From UBA11865 sp041570195 (GTDB taxonomy: Bacteria > Chloroflexota > Anaerolineae > Promineifilales > Promineifilaceae), in NCBI GenBank assembly GCA_041570195.1, contig JBFFWQ010000004.1:1-64000 (forward strand): a stretch of 64,000 nt of DNA. Direction: 5' to 3'. The position numbers and the translations under genes were made by a program. A model generated the notes under the pieces. That model saw only the letters and a program-made list of their open reading frames with translations. It was not told where the DNA came from and searched no databases. Below, piece by piece: positions 33,183 through 40,871 of this stretch; position 1 is the stretch's first letter; each line of letters opens with the position of its first letter.

Positions 33183-34169
33183 ATGCAAGTCGGTCTGATC
33201 GGATTAGGGAATATGGGCACGGCCGTCGGCAATCTTGTCGCCCAGAATGGAAGCGACGTCCTGGGCTGGGAGTTCAACCCGGACGTCGTGCGGGAGATCA
33301 ACGATAAGCACAGTAACAGTCGCTTTCTGCCCGGAATATCTCTGGAACTGGGCCTGGCGGCCACTGGCGATATAAGCCTGGTCATGTCAGGTAGCCAAGT
33401 GTTGTTCGTGGCCATCCCCTCGGTCTTCATCGAGTCCACGCTGCGGCCGGGTCGCGAAAGACTCTCTACAGATGCCATCATCGTCAATATGACGAAAGGC
33501 ATCGACAGCCGTTCCGGTCTGACTTCCTACCAGACGATTGCCAGGCTATTTCCTGACAATCCAAAAATCATGCTGTCCGGCCCTTCCATCGCCAACGAGT
33601 TTGCCAGGGGGATGCCGACCATCGTCGTATTGGCAAGTGAGAGTGGTGAGGGTCTGATGACGGTGGCCCAGACGTTGGACGGCGATTGCTTCCGCACACG
33701 CTTCTCGGATGACGTCATCGGCGTCGAACTGGGCGGCGTGCTAAAGAATATCTATTCCATTGGCCTGGGTCTGTTTGACGGCAAGGACATTCGAAGCGTC
33801 AATTTCCGATCGGTTTACCTGACCATTGCCCTGGAAGAAATCGCCAAGATGGGTGTGGCCATGGGGGCCAAGATTGAGACCTTTCTTTACCTGTCGGGCA
33901 TCGGCGACCTGTTGGCGACGTCGCTGAGCGAGCACAGCCATAATCGAGGGTTGGGCGAACGCCTGGCCAGCGGCCGTTCGTTGCAAGATATCAAACAGGA
34001 GATGGGCGTGCTGCCCGAGGGTTACAATACGCTACAGGTCGTTCTCTATATCGCCGAAAAGCTACATGTCTCGATTCCCCTGGCCAAGGGACTGTGGGAC
34101 GTACTTCACGGCCGTTACGACGCCGACAAGTTCATCACCTCTTTCATCAGGGATTTTGTTGAGTGGTAA
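33183..34169 (+). CDS. gpsA: NAD(P)H-dependent glycerol-3-phosphate dehydrogenase (GpsA)
   Basis: Reduces dihydroxyacetone phosphate to sn-glycerol-3-phosphate for phospholipid synthesis. The protein is 328 aa. Motifs: VGLIGLGNMGTAVGNLVAQN (NAD loop), SQVLFVAIPSVFI, VNMTKGIDS, LSGPSIANEFARGMPTIVVL, GVELGGVLKNIYSIGLGL (catalytic Lys in LKN), and EHSHNRGLGERLASG. Some motif positions deviate from standard GpsA (FAKE replaced by IANE), so it may be a diverged paralogue. The ATG at 33183 follows GGAGG. The frame runs 47 codons further upstream without family similarity. Confidence 0.87.
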   Translation: MQVGLIGLGNMGTAVGNLVAQNGSDVLGWEFNPDVVREINDKHSNSRFLPGISLELGLAATGDISLVMSGSQVLFVAIPSVFIESTLRPGRERLSTDAIIVNMTKGIDSRSGLTSYQTIARLFPDNPKIMLSGPSIANEFARGMPTIVVLASESGEGLMTVAQTLDGDCFRTRFSDDVIGVELGGVLKNIYSIGLGLFDGKDIRSVNFRSVYLTIALEEIAKMGVAMGAKIETFLYLSGIGDLLATSLSEHSHNRGLGERLASGRSLQDIKQEMGVLPEGYNTLQVVLYIAEKLHVSIPLAKGLWDVLHGRYDADKFITSFIRDFVEW

Positions 34170-34262
34170 CCTGGGATGTCACCACGGCCCGCGCCAGTGA
34201 GCGCCACATTCAGGGGTGATGGCTTTCGGCACCGCGCTGGCCGAGAAACGTTGACGGATCGA

Positions 34263-34469
34263 TCAACCGAAGGTCATCTCCCCGATAGCGAAACTGAATA
34301 CGAAGAAGAAGAGGACAACGCCTACAAGTAGCAGGCCGATTGACTGTGGGGTTTTCCAGGTCCAAATGCGCAGCAAAGCGCCAGCGGACGACAGCAGAAG
34401 GCCAAGCCCGCCGATGAACAGGACGGCAAAGAGGATCTGGCCATTCGGTAATGCAAGTACTGTTGACAT
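34263..34469 (-). CDS. Small two-helix membrane protein
   Basis: A 68-aa protein with two hydrophobic segments (about 8-34, ILFAVLFIGGLGLLLSSAG, and 43-66, SIGLLLVGVVLFFFVFSFAI) joined by a short basic turn. No family recognised. The ATG at 34469 has GGAAG upstream; a TTG one codon earlier is possible. It is convergent with gpsA. Confidence 0.55.
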   Translation of the reverse strand: MSTVLALPNGQILFAVLFIGGLGLLLSSAGALLRIWTWKTPQSIGLLLVGVVLFFFVFSFAIGEMTFG

Positions 34470-34610
34470 CAATTCGCTTCCGTGACAGACGAGCCCAGCC
34501 TCAGAACCGTCCGCAAGATGTCATAGCTTATCCACTGGCACAAACTTCGGTCAATAGGCCTGATGTCAGGTATTGTTGGTCACTTTTCTAGCCAACTCGG
34601 ATGCCTTGTC

Positions 34611-34639
34611 TTGGTATGACCATGGCCCGATGGTAAAAT
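34611..34639 (+). promoter_or_regulatory. Likely promoter of the FAD oxidoreductase
   Basis: TTGGTA (34611-34616) and TAAAAT (34634-34639) are 17 bp apart. The leader also contains a 7-bp hairpin, CGGCTAA (34709-34715) with TTAGCCG (34723-34729), ending 12 nt before the GGAGG ribosome site. Confidence 0.4.
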
Positions 34640-34748
34640 CGTTTGTCGATTGAAATACTGGTCGGCAACAGAGCGTGAGAAGACGACGAGTGAGGCGCTG
34701 TCAGTTAACGGCTAAGAAGCTATTAGCCGGCAACCACGGAGGTGGACT

Positions 34749-35924
34749 TTGACCAGCAACTATGACGCCATCATTATTGGCGGAGGTATTATGGGCTGCT
34801 GTAGCGCCTATGAGTTGGGAAAACGCGGACTCAAGGTCGCTCTGTTTGATAAGCGCGCCATTGGCGAAGGGCCGACTGGCCAATCATCGGCCATCATTCG
34901 CCAGCACTATTCCAACGAGTTGACCGCCCGCATGGCTTTGCATAGCCTGCGAGTATTTCAGCGTTTTGACGAGCGGGTAGGGGGTGATTCCGGCTTCACC
35001 CAGACAGGCTTTGTCGCCATCGTCGACGAAAAGGATCGCGCTGGTCTGGAGGCCAATATGGCCATGCAACGCAAGGTAGGTATCAACTGTGAACTGTTGG
35101 ACGCCGTCAGCCTACATGAGCTATTGCCTGCACTGGATATGCACGACCTGGCAACCGTGGCTTACGAACCGGAGAGCGGTTACGCGGATCCCTACCTGAC
35201 GGTCAATGCCTACGCCCAGGCGGCTCGCCGCCACGGAGCGACCATTTTCCAGAATTCAGAAGTGACCGGCCTGCGATTCGATGGGCCGCAGGTGAGTGGG
35301 GTCGAGGTGGCCAGCGATCATTACAGCGCGCCGATAGTTCTGAACTGCGCCGGGGCCTGGGGCGCGAGCGTGGCCAAGATGGTCGGCGCGACATTGCCTA
35401 TCGACTCGTGCCGGGTGCAAGTTGCCTTTTTCCGCCGGCCGTCGGGCCACGAGGCCGACCACCCGGTCGTGGCCGATTTCATTAACGCGACTTATTTCCG
35501 TTCTGAGACAGGCGGGCTAACCCTGGTTGGCGTGATCGACCCGGGCGAGGCCGACGCCGTCGTCGATCCGGATGATTACCAAGAGTATCTGGACGATAGC
35601 TTCATCCTGGATGCGGGCGAGCGACTGATTCGACGCTATCCGGCCATGGAACGCAGCGATAGCACCGGCGGCTACGCTTCGCTGTATGCCATCACGCCCG
35701 ACTGGCACCCAGTAATTGATGAAGTGCCGCCGGGCAGCGGCTTTTACGTCTGCAGCGGCTTCAGCGGTCATGGATTCAAACTTGGCCCGGCCGTTGGCCT
35801 CATGATGGCCGATCTTGTGACTGGCGTCGGCGATCCCACTTTTAGTTCGCAGATGTTCCGCCTGGCCCGATTTGACGAGAATGATCCCGTCCGCGGCCAA
35901 TATGAGTACAGCATAGTCGGCTAG
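34749..35924 (+). CDS. FAD-dependent oxidoreductase (DAO family)
   Basis: A 391-aa D-amino-acid-oxidase-superfamily protein, most like sarcosine/dimethylglycine oxidase or glycine oxidase beta-type subunits. It has the FAD dinucleotide fold YDAIIIGGGIMGCCSAYELG at residues 4-23, FDKRAIGEGPTGQSSAIIRQ (flavin contact), NCAGAWGASVAKMVGA and the C-terminal FAD motif FYVCSGFSGHGFKLGPAVG. The product is presumably an imine or aldehyde from an N-methyl or D-amino acid. The start is a TTG at 34749 with GGAGG just upstream. No partner subunits adjoin. Confidence 0.85.
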   Translation: MTSNYDAIIIGGGIMGCCSAYELGKRGLKVALFDKRAIGEGPTGQSSAIIRQHYSNELTARMALHSLRVFQRFDERVGGDSGFTQTGFVAIVDEKDRAGLEANMAMQRKVGINCELLDAVSLHELLPALDMHDLATVAYEPESGYADPYLTVNAYAQAARRHGATIFQNSEVTGLRFDGPQVSGVEVASDHYSAPIVLNCAGAWGASVAKMVGATLPIDSCRVQVAFFRRPSGHEADHPVVADFINATYFRSETGGLTLVGVIDPGEADAVVDPDDYQEYLDDSFILDAGERLIRRYPAMERSDSTGGYASLYAITPDWHPVIDEVPPGSGFYVCSGFSGHGFKLGPAVGLMMADLVTGVGDPTFSSQMFRLARFDENDPVRGQYEYSIVG

Positions 35925-36026
35925 ACAAGGCCAATCGTTTGTTCAGGGCCGGAAATAGGTTTCCGTCACCGATCAAAGCTGATTACTGAGCGCCACGGGC
36001 TAACGTATGAGTAGTACATTGACTTG

Positions 36027-36224
36027 ATGAATGCAAATGAACTTCAACATTGCTTGAATTGCGGCCGATCTGAAGAAATGGTTCCCCTGGTCAATTTACG
36101 CTACAGCGGCAACCAGGCCTGGATATGTTCCCAATGCTTGCCGACCTTGATCCACCGGCCAGGACAATTGGCCGGTAAAATGGCCAACGCCGAGAACTTC
36201 ACGCCGTTAGAACTCGACGAGTAG
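36027..36224 (+). CDS. Small zinc-ribbon-like protein
   Basis: A 65-aa protein with two cysteine pairs, CLNCG at about 9-13 and CSQC at about 34-37, as in a zinc ribbon, and an acidic C-terminus. Function unknown. The ATG at 36027 is preceded by a possible TTG one codon earlier; there is no ribosome site. A GCGGCT/AGCCGC hairpin follows at 36233-36252. Confidence 0.55.
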   Translation: MNANELQHCLNCGRSEEMVPLVNLRYSGNQAWICSQCLPTLIHRPGQLAGKMANAENFTPLELDE

Positions 36225-36288
36225 TAGCAGAAGCGGCTGAACCTAAAGCCGCGTGTGCATCAAAGCGTGCGATCACTGGTTGATATGC

Positions 36289-36343
36289 CAACAGGCCAGG
36301 TGAATCGCCTAGTTCTTCAGAGGTGAAGCAATCCGGCCTGTTG
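36289..36343 (+). other. Folded 5' leader before the EEP hydrolase
   Basis: CAACAGGCC (36289-36297) pairs perfectly with GGCCTGTTG (36335-36343). Inside are a second hairpin, CTTCA-GAGG-TGAAG, and an AGG/CCT pairing, giving a three-way-junction shape. The element ends 14 nt before the ATG at 36358, which has no Shine-Dalgarno site. The purine-rich GAGG sits in the hairpin loop. Confidence 0.4.
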
Positions 36344-36357
36344 ACTGACCCGGGATT

Positions 36358-37149
36358 ATGTTGGAAATCAAGGTTGCCACATTGAATCTGCGGGGCCGGC
36401 ACGATCGCTGGCAACGCAGGCGAGAGTTAGTCGTTGCTGAGATCCTCAACGAGCAGCCGGAACTGGTCAGCCTGCAAGAGATCAGCCGGCCGATTGGTCA
36501 AGGTCGCTGGCTGCGAACTCAGATCAACGTCCGTCTAAGCGGATCACCCAAGCGGCCATACCGATTGCTACAACAACCCCTCAAGCACCTGACCAGAGGT
36601 CGGTTTGAGGCCGTCGGCATTCTGACGAAGCTGCCGGTCGTATCCGTCGACATGACGCCATTAGGTTACGGCGGGAGAGTCGCCTTGCGAGTCAATGTAG
36701 AACTCCCTTCACGCGAAACACTGGACTTCGTGGCCGTGCACTTGCATAATATTGCCTCTGATCGGGAAGCGCGCGTCGAACAGGTAATGCGCTTGTCCGG
36801 TTGGCTGCAGAGTCATAATCCAGTTCCTCTTCAGGTTGTTGCCGGAGATTTCAATGAGATTCCTTCTGGACCGGCCGTCAAATTGATGAAACAGAGTTTT
36901 CGCTCCGCCTTCGTCGAAACGCGAGGCTATGATCCACTGGCCACCTTTCCCACGGCCCTGGTCAGTAGGTCCGATGGTTGGAGTGGCTGTCTGGATTATA
37001 TCTTTGTTTCCCAGGCGATTCCGAAAGTCGTGGATGCGCGAATCTTCTGCCGGCGGCCGGCAGCGGATGATCCGACCCTGTATCCGTCGGATCATGTTGG
37101 GCTGTTAGCCTCGCTGGCGATAAAGGAGCCGGCCGGGCAGACGTCCTGA
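36358..37149 (+). CDS. Endonuclease/exonuclease/phosphatase family protein
   Basis: A 263-aa member of the DNase I-like fold. It has KVATLNLRGRHDRWQRRREL (metal Asn), ELVSLQEISRP (metal Glu), FVAVHLHNIASDREARVEQV, VVAGDFNEIPSGPA (catalytic Asp-x-Asn), WSGCLDYIFVSQ and YPSDHVGLLA (catalytic Asp-His). Substrate could be nucleic acid or a phospholipid/inositol phosphate; nothing in the neighbourhood decides. No signal peptide is seen, so it is probably cytoplasmic. Confidence 0.85.
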   Translation: MLEIKVATLNLRGRHDRWQRRRELVVAEILNEQPELVSLQEISRPIGQGRWLRTQINVRLSGSPKRPYRLLQQPLKHLTRGRFEAVGILTKLPVVSVDMTPLGYGGRVALRVNVELPSRETLDFVAVHLHNIASDREARVEQVMRLSGWLQSHNPVPLQVVAGDFNEIPSGPAVKLMKQSFRSAFVETRGYDPLATFPTALVSRSDGWSGCLDYIFVSQAIPKVVDARIFCRRPAADDPTLYPSDHVGLLASLAIKEPAGQTS

Positions 37150-37297
37150 GTTGCATGCTGTGCAGATCTCCAGATCAGTGGTGCTTGCCAAAAAGTGGCG
37201 GTGTATATAGCATAACGGCCGGTGGCCAACATCAATTCTGCTTGACGCTTCTTGTGAGAGCAGGGCTTGAATCACGAACTTTCACACGGCAGGGACA

Positions 37298-38302
37298 GTG
37301 TTTACTCAGATGGGAAGCGAAATAAAGGTGAACCAAGCGAAACCATTAATCTCCATTGTCATCCCGGTCTTCAATGAAGAGGAGGTTCTTCCTGAACTTT
37401 ATCGTCGCACACGACAGGCGATGGAAGGTGTCGACATATCGTGGGAGTTGATTCTAGTCGACGACGGGAGCCGTGATCGCTCGGCCGAGATCATTGCCGG
37501 GCTGAATCAGGAAGATCCCAGGGTCAAGGGCCTCAGCTTCTCCCGAAACTTCGGTTTTCAGGAGGCGGTAACGGCCGGCTTGGCCAACGCCTCTGGCGAT
37601 GCGGTCGTGCTTTCTGACGCCGATTTGCAAGATCCGCCAGAGGTCATCCCGCAAATGATCGCTCGTTGGCAAGAAGGCAATGATGTGGTTTACGGCGTGC
37701 GGGCCAATCGCGAGGGCGAGACCTGGTTTAAGAAGTCAACAGCCAAAATCTTCTATCGGACCATCCATCGCATTACCAGCGTCGACATTCCGCTAGACAC
37801 GGGCGATTTTCGGCTCATGGATCGCCGGGTCGTCAACGCCATCCTAAGAATGCCGGAGCGCAGCCGGTTCCTGCGAGGCATGGTTCCCTGGGTGGGCTTC
37901 AGACAGAGCGGCTTGCCTTATCAGCGCCAGGCCCGTTTTGCCGGCGAATCCAAGTTCAATAGCGTCAGGCAGATGTTGCCTTTTGCCCTGGATGCGATCA
38001 CCAGCTTTTCTTACTTCCCGCTGCAACTGGCTACCTATTTGGGATTCATAGTCGCCAGCATAAGCCTGATCGCGATCTTGGTTGTGATTTCCTTGCGCCT
38101 CTTCGGCCGGCAACAGGAACTGACCGGTCAGGCCACGACCCTGGTCGCCGTACTATTCCTGGGGGGAGTTCAGCTTATTTCGTTGGGTATTATTGGCGAA
38201 TACCTGGGTCGGATTTATGATGAGGTGAAGGGTCGGCCCCTGTATTTGGTGGACAAGAAATGGGGTTTCAATGAAGTCGATCACTCTGGGGCAGACGAGT
38301 GA
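37298..38302 (+). CDS. GT2 glycosyltransferase with C-terminal membrane helices
   Basis: A 334-aa enzyme of the dolichol/undecaprenyl-phosphate sugar transferase type (GtrB/ArnC/DPM1-like). The GT-A domain is clear: ISIVIPVFNEEEVLPELYRR, LILVDDGSRDRSAEIIAGL, FSRNFGFQEAVTAGLANASG, VVLSDADLQDPPEVIPQM (DxD-like DAD) and DTGDFRLMDRRVVNAIL. Two membrane segments follow at about 245-270 and 278-305. It probably loads a sugar from UDP-sugar onto a lipid carrier. The GTG at 37298 has GCAGGGA upstream; ATG 37310 is an alternative. Confidence 0.88.
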   Translation: MFTQMGSEIKVNQAKPLISIVIPVFNEEEVLPELYRRTRQAMEGVDISWELILVDDGSRDRSAEIIAGLNQEDPRVKGLSFSRNFGFQEAVTAGLANASGDAVVLSDADLQDPPEVIPQMIARWQEGNDVVYGVRANREGETWFKKSTAKIFYRTIHRITSVDIPLDTGDFRLMDRRVVNAILRMPERSRFLRGMVPWVGFRQSGLPYQRQARFAGESKFNSVRQMLPFALDAITSFSYFPLQLATYLGFIVASISLIAILVVISLRLFGRQQELTGQATTLVAVLFLGGVQLISLGIIGEYLGRIYDEVKGRPLYLVDKKWGFNEVDHSGADE

Positions 38303-38394
38303 GCCAATTCCTGACACCATCTGCTGTTATCGCGGTCGATCCCGGGCGTGACAATAAGCAGGTGGGTGAGCAGGCCATGGTCGCCGGCCGCTAG
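38299..38394 (+). pseudogene. Possible 5' remnant of a RuvX/YqgF-like gene
   Basis: A 31-codon frame starts with GTG overlapping the glycosyltransferase stop and contains VIAVDPGRDN near its start. This resembles the VDPGR-K start of RNase H-fold RuvX/YqgF-type nucleases. It then runs to a TAG at 38392-38394, overlapping the moaA stop codon. The rest of the gene is absent. Short, so this may be coincidence. Confidence 0.35.
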
Positions 38395-39371
38395 CCGCCG
38401 ATTTCAGACATAACTCGATTAAGCGGGATTACGTCCCGGTCCAGATCATGTCCCCAGGGTTTCCACCAAATCGCCTCTTCGATGATTTGGGCTAGCTCCT
38501 GATCGCCGGCTCCGGTGCGTAGCGGTGTGATCAGGTCGACTTCCATTTCCCTGAGAAGACATAGCCGCAGCCGGCCGTCGGCCGTCAATCTGGCCCTTGA
38601 ACAGGCCGAGCAGAAAGGCTGGGTTACAGAACTGATGAAGCCGATCTCGCCCCGGGCATTGGGCAGCCGGTAGAGGCGTGCCTCGCCATCCAATTCGCCG
38701 CCATTGGCCGGCACAAGCGGCGCCACTCCGGCGCCTATCGTCTCCATTAACTCCTCCTGGCTGACTACTCCCGCAACCTGAAAGTCGCTCACCTCGCCAA
38801 AAGGCATCATTTCAATGAAACGAATCTGCCATGAGTGGTCGAGCGTCAAACGGGCCAGATCGACCACATCTTGCCGATCGTTGTAGCCTCTGACGATGAC
38901 CGCGTTTAGCTTTACCTCGATGCCGGCTTTTTCGGCCGCCTCAATACCGGCCCAAACTTCTTTTACTTCACCCCAACGCGTGACCGTTTTGAACTTGGTC
39001 GGGTCCAGCGTGTCGATACTTATATTGACCCGGCTCAGACCGGCCCGGGCCAGGGGCTCCGCCAAGCGGTCAAGAAGCAGGCCGTTCGTGGTCATCGCCA
39101 CCGTTTTGACGCCTGGAGTGCCGCCTATGCCGTTTACTATTTCGACCAGATTGGCTCGCACCGTGGGTTCGCCGCCGGTGAGCCGGAATTTCTTGAAGCC
39201 CAATCCCGCAAATATCTCGACCAGGCGCTGGATCTCATCGTCCTGCAGTAGTTCCTGTCGTGGCCGGAAAGTCATATCTTCGGGCATGCAGTAGACACAG
39301 CGAAGATTGCACTTGTCGGTCAGTGAAATGCGTAGATAGTTGATATTCCGACCAAAGCGGTCAACAGACAT
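38391..39371 (-). CDS. moaA: GTP 3',8-cyclase (MoaA)
   Basis: Radical-SAM enzyme that starts molybdenum cofactor synthesis by cyclising GTP (with MoaC). The protein is 326 aa. The N-terminal SAM cluster motif is LTDKCNLRCVYCMPEDM (CxxxCxxC, about residues 17-33), followed by FRLTGGEPTVR. The C-terminal second cluster motif is FCSACSRARLTADGRLRLC. The last residues lack the canonical GG tail, reading MSEIGG at the very end. It is isolated from other moa genes, but Mo-hydroxylase accessory genes lie 11-18 kb downstream. Long leader, about 160 nt. Confidence 0.95.
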   Translation of the reverse strand: MSVDRFGRNINYLRISLTDKCNLRCVYCMPEDMTFRPRQELLQDDEIQRLVEIFAGLGFKKFRLTGGEPTVRANLVEIVNGIGGTPGVKTVAMTTNGLLLDRLAEPLARAGLSRVNISIDTLDPTKFKTVTRWGEVKEVWAGIEAAEKAGIEVKLNAVIVRGYNDRQDVVDLARLTLDHSWQIRFIEMMPFGEVSDFQVAGVVSQEELMETIGAGVAPLVPANGGELDGEARLYRLPNARGEIGFISSVTQPFCSACSRARLTADGRLRLCLLREMEVDLITPLRTGAGDQELAQIIEEAIWWKPWGHDLDRDVIPLNRVMSEIGG

Positions 39372-39535
39372 TGGTTAGTCCTTTTATCGCCCGCTTGACT
39401 CGGGAGCGCCGAACAGCGTAACGTTCTTTGGGACCGGATTCCGCCTAGGCTAGCCGTCGGCGAACCGGTGGAGAGCAACATCTTTAGCACGCGAGTGCCA
39501 GAGTATAATACGATCTCAGATGCTCGATAGGCTAG

Positions 39536-39565
39536 ATTATAGGCGAAGTGCTAACTTTTAATCAA
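39536..39565 (-). promoter_or_regulatory. Likely promoter of moaA
   Basis: On the minus strand TTGATT (39560-39565) and TATAAT (39536-39541) are 18 bp apart. The gap between moaA and the LCP gene (39372-39797) has no gene. The moaA leader has extended pairings, including CCGG/CCGG arms around 39434-39469 and a CCCG/CGGG hairpin at 39391-39405. Confidence 0.5.
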
Positions 39566-39638
39566 GGTTTTCTGTTTTATTCCGAGTAAATCATCCTTAA
39601 CAGATGGCTAGGCGTCAGGTAAACAGCGGCTTTCAGTC

Positions 39639-39667
39639 TTACAAGACGGGCGTTTGCCGGTTATAAT
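39639..39667 (+). promoter_or_regulatory. Likely promoter of the LCP gene operon
   Basis: A perfect TATAAT at 39662-39667 with TTACAA (39639-39644) 17 bp upstream; the -35 is weak (3 of 6). The start would be about 125 nt before the TTG initiation codon at 39798. Confidence 0.45.
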
Positions 39668-39797
39668 GCCAACCTTACTAATTCGAGTCCTTGCTTCTGA
39701 ACGACGACTTCTTCACAAGGGATCACAGTTCGCTTAGGAGCTTTCTTGCTGGCAACCAATTCGATATTTGCCGAGCGTTATGTGTTAGGAGTTCAAA

Positions 39798-40871
39798 TTG
39801 CGTAGTTCAAGACGCTCTATCATACCCCTTTGGCTGAGCCTGACGCTCGCCGTCACCTTTGTTTTAACCGCAATCATAGTGTCGGCGTTCGCGTTCCTAT
39901 CATTGGAGGCATTCATGAGCCGGCCGCTAAACCCTTTGGCCCAGGCGGCCGAAGCGGTCAGTGATGTCGTGCTGACGCCACTGCCGCAGGAGGGGCAGGC
40001 GCCGGTTCCCGTTGTCCAGGAAGGCCAGCCGACACCGACCCTCATCCCAACCAGTTCCCCGGCGCCGCAATCGGAGCGCAAGAATGTATTGGTCATGGGC
40101 ATCGATCGCCGACCAGGCGAGGCCTTCATCTCCCGGACGGATTCGATGATGTTGGTGTCAATCGATCCCGAGTCAGACAGCGCAGCCATCCTTTCGATAC
40201 CGCGCGATCTTTATGTTGTAATACCTGGCAGGGGCCAAGACCGAATTAACACGGCGTTTGTCTATGGCTCTACCGGCAATAACCCGGCCGGCGGTGCACA
40301 ATTGGCGATGCAAACGGTTGAGTACAATCTCGGCGTGCCGGTCCATGACTATCTACTGGTTGATTTCAGCGCAGTGACCCGTGGGATTGATGCTCTCGGC
40401 GGCATTGACGTCCAGGTACCGTATGACATCTATGACCCTACCTATCCCGATATGAACTACGGCTATGATCCGCTCTACATTGAGGCTGGTTTACAGCACA
40501 TGGACGGCGCGACGGCGCTGAAGTATGCGCGCACGCGCCACCAAGACAATGATTTCTATCGCGCCCAACGACAGCAACAGGTGATAATGGCGGCGCGCCA
40601 GAAGATGCTCGGCCTGGGCCCGGCTGAATTATTGCGCCAGGCGCCTTTCTTATACCAACAGCTTAGCAGCGGCGTGCGTACGGATTTGAGCCTGGACGAG
40701 ATCATTCGGCTGGCCACCACGGCATCCGGCATACCAACGGAGAATATCCGGAGAGAGGTCTTGGATCAGGATTACGTGATGGCTTATCGAACGCCGGCCG
40801 GAGCCAGCGTGCTGGTACCGCTTAACGAGCAGATCGCGCCCTTGATCCAGGAGATGTTCCACGGTTCATGA
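39798..40871 (+). CDS. LytR-CpsA-Psr (LCP) family transferase
   Basis: A 357-aa membrane-anchored enzyme. LCP proteins transfer lipid-linked polymers to the cell wall or other acceptors. It has one N-terminal membrane helix (about 9-35), a Pro-rich linker (about 55-90), then the LCP domain: NVLVMGIDRRPGEAFISRTD, MMLVSIDPESDSAAILSIPR, DLYVVIPGRGQDRINTAFVY, VDFSAVTRGIDALGGIDVQV, ALKYARTRHQDNDFYRAQRQ with the conserved Arg/Asp set. The start is a TTG preceded by AGGAG. Its stop overlaps the next start as ATGA, so the two genes are coupled although functionally unrelated. Confidence 0.9.
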   Translation: MRSSRRSIIPLWLSLTLAVTFVLTAIIVSAFAFLSLEAFMSRPLNPLAQAAEAVSDVVLTPLPQEGQAPVPVVQEGQPTPTLIPTSSPAPQSERKNVLVMGIDRRPGEAFISRTDSMMLVSIDPESDSAAILSIPRDLYVVIPGRGQDRINTAFVYGSTGNNPAGGAQLAMQTVEYNLGVPVHDYLLVDFSAVTRGIDALGGIDVQVPYDIYDPTYPDMNYGYDPLYIEAGLQHMDGATALKYARTRHQDNDFYRAQRQQQVIMAARQKMLGLGPAELLRQAPFLYQQLSSGVRTDLSLDEIIRLATTASGIPTENIRREVLDQDYVMAYRTPAGASVLVPLNEQIAPLIQEMFHGS

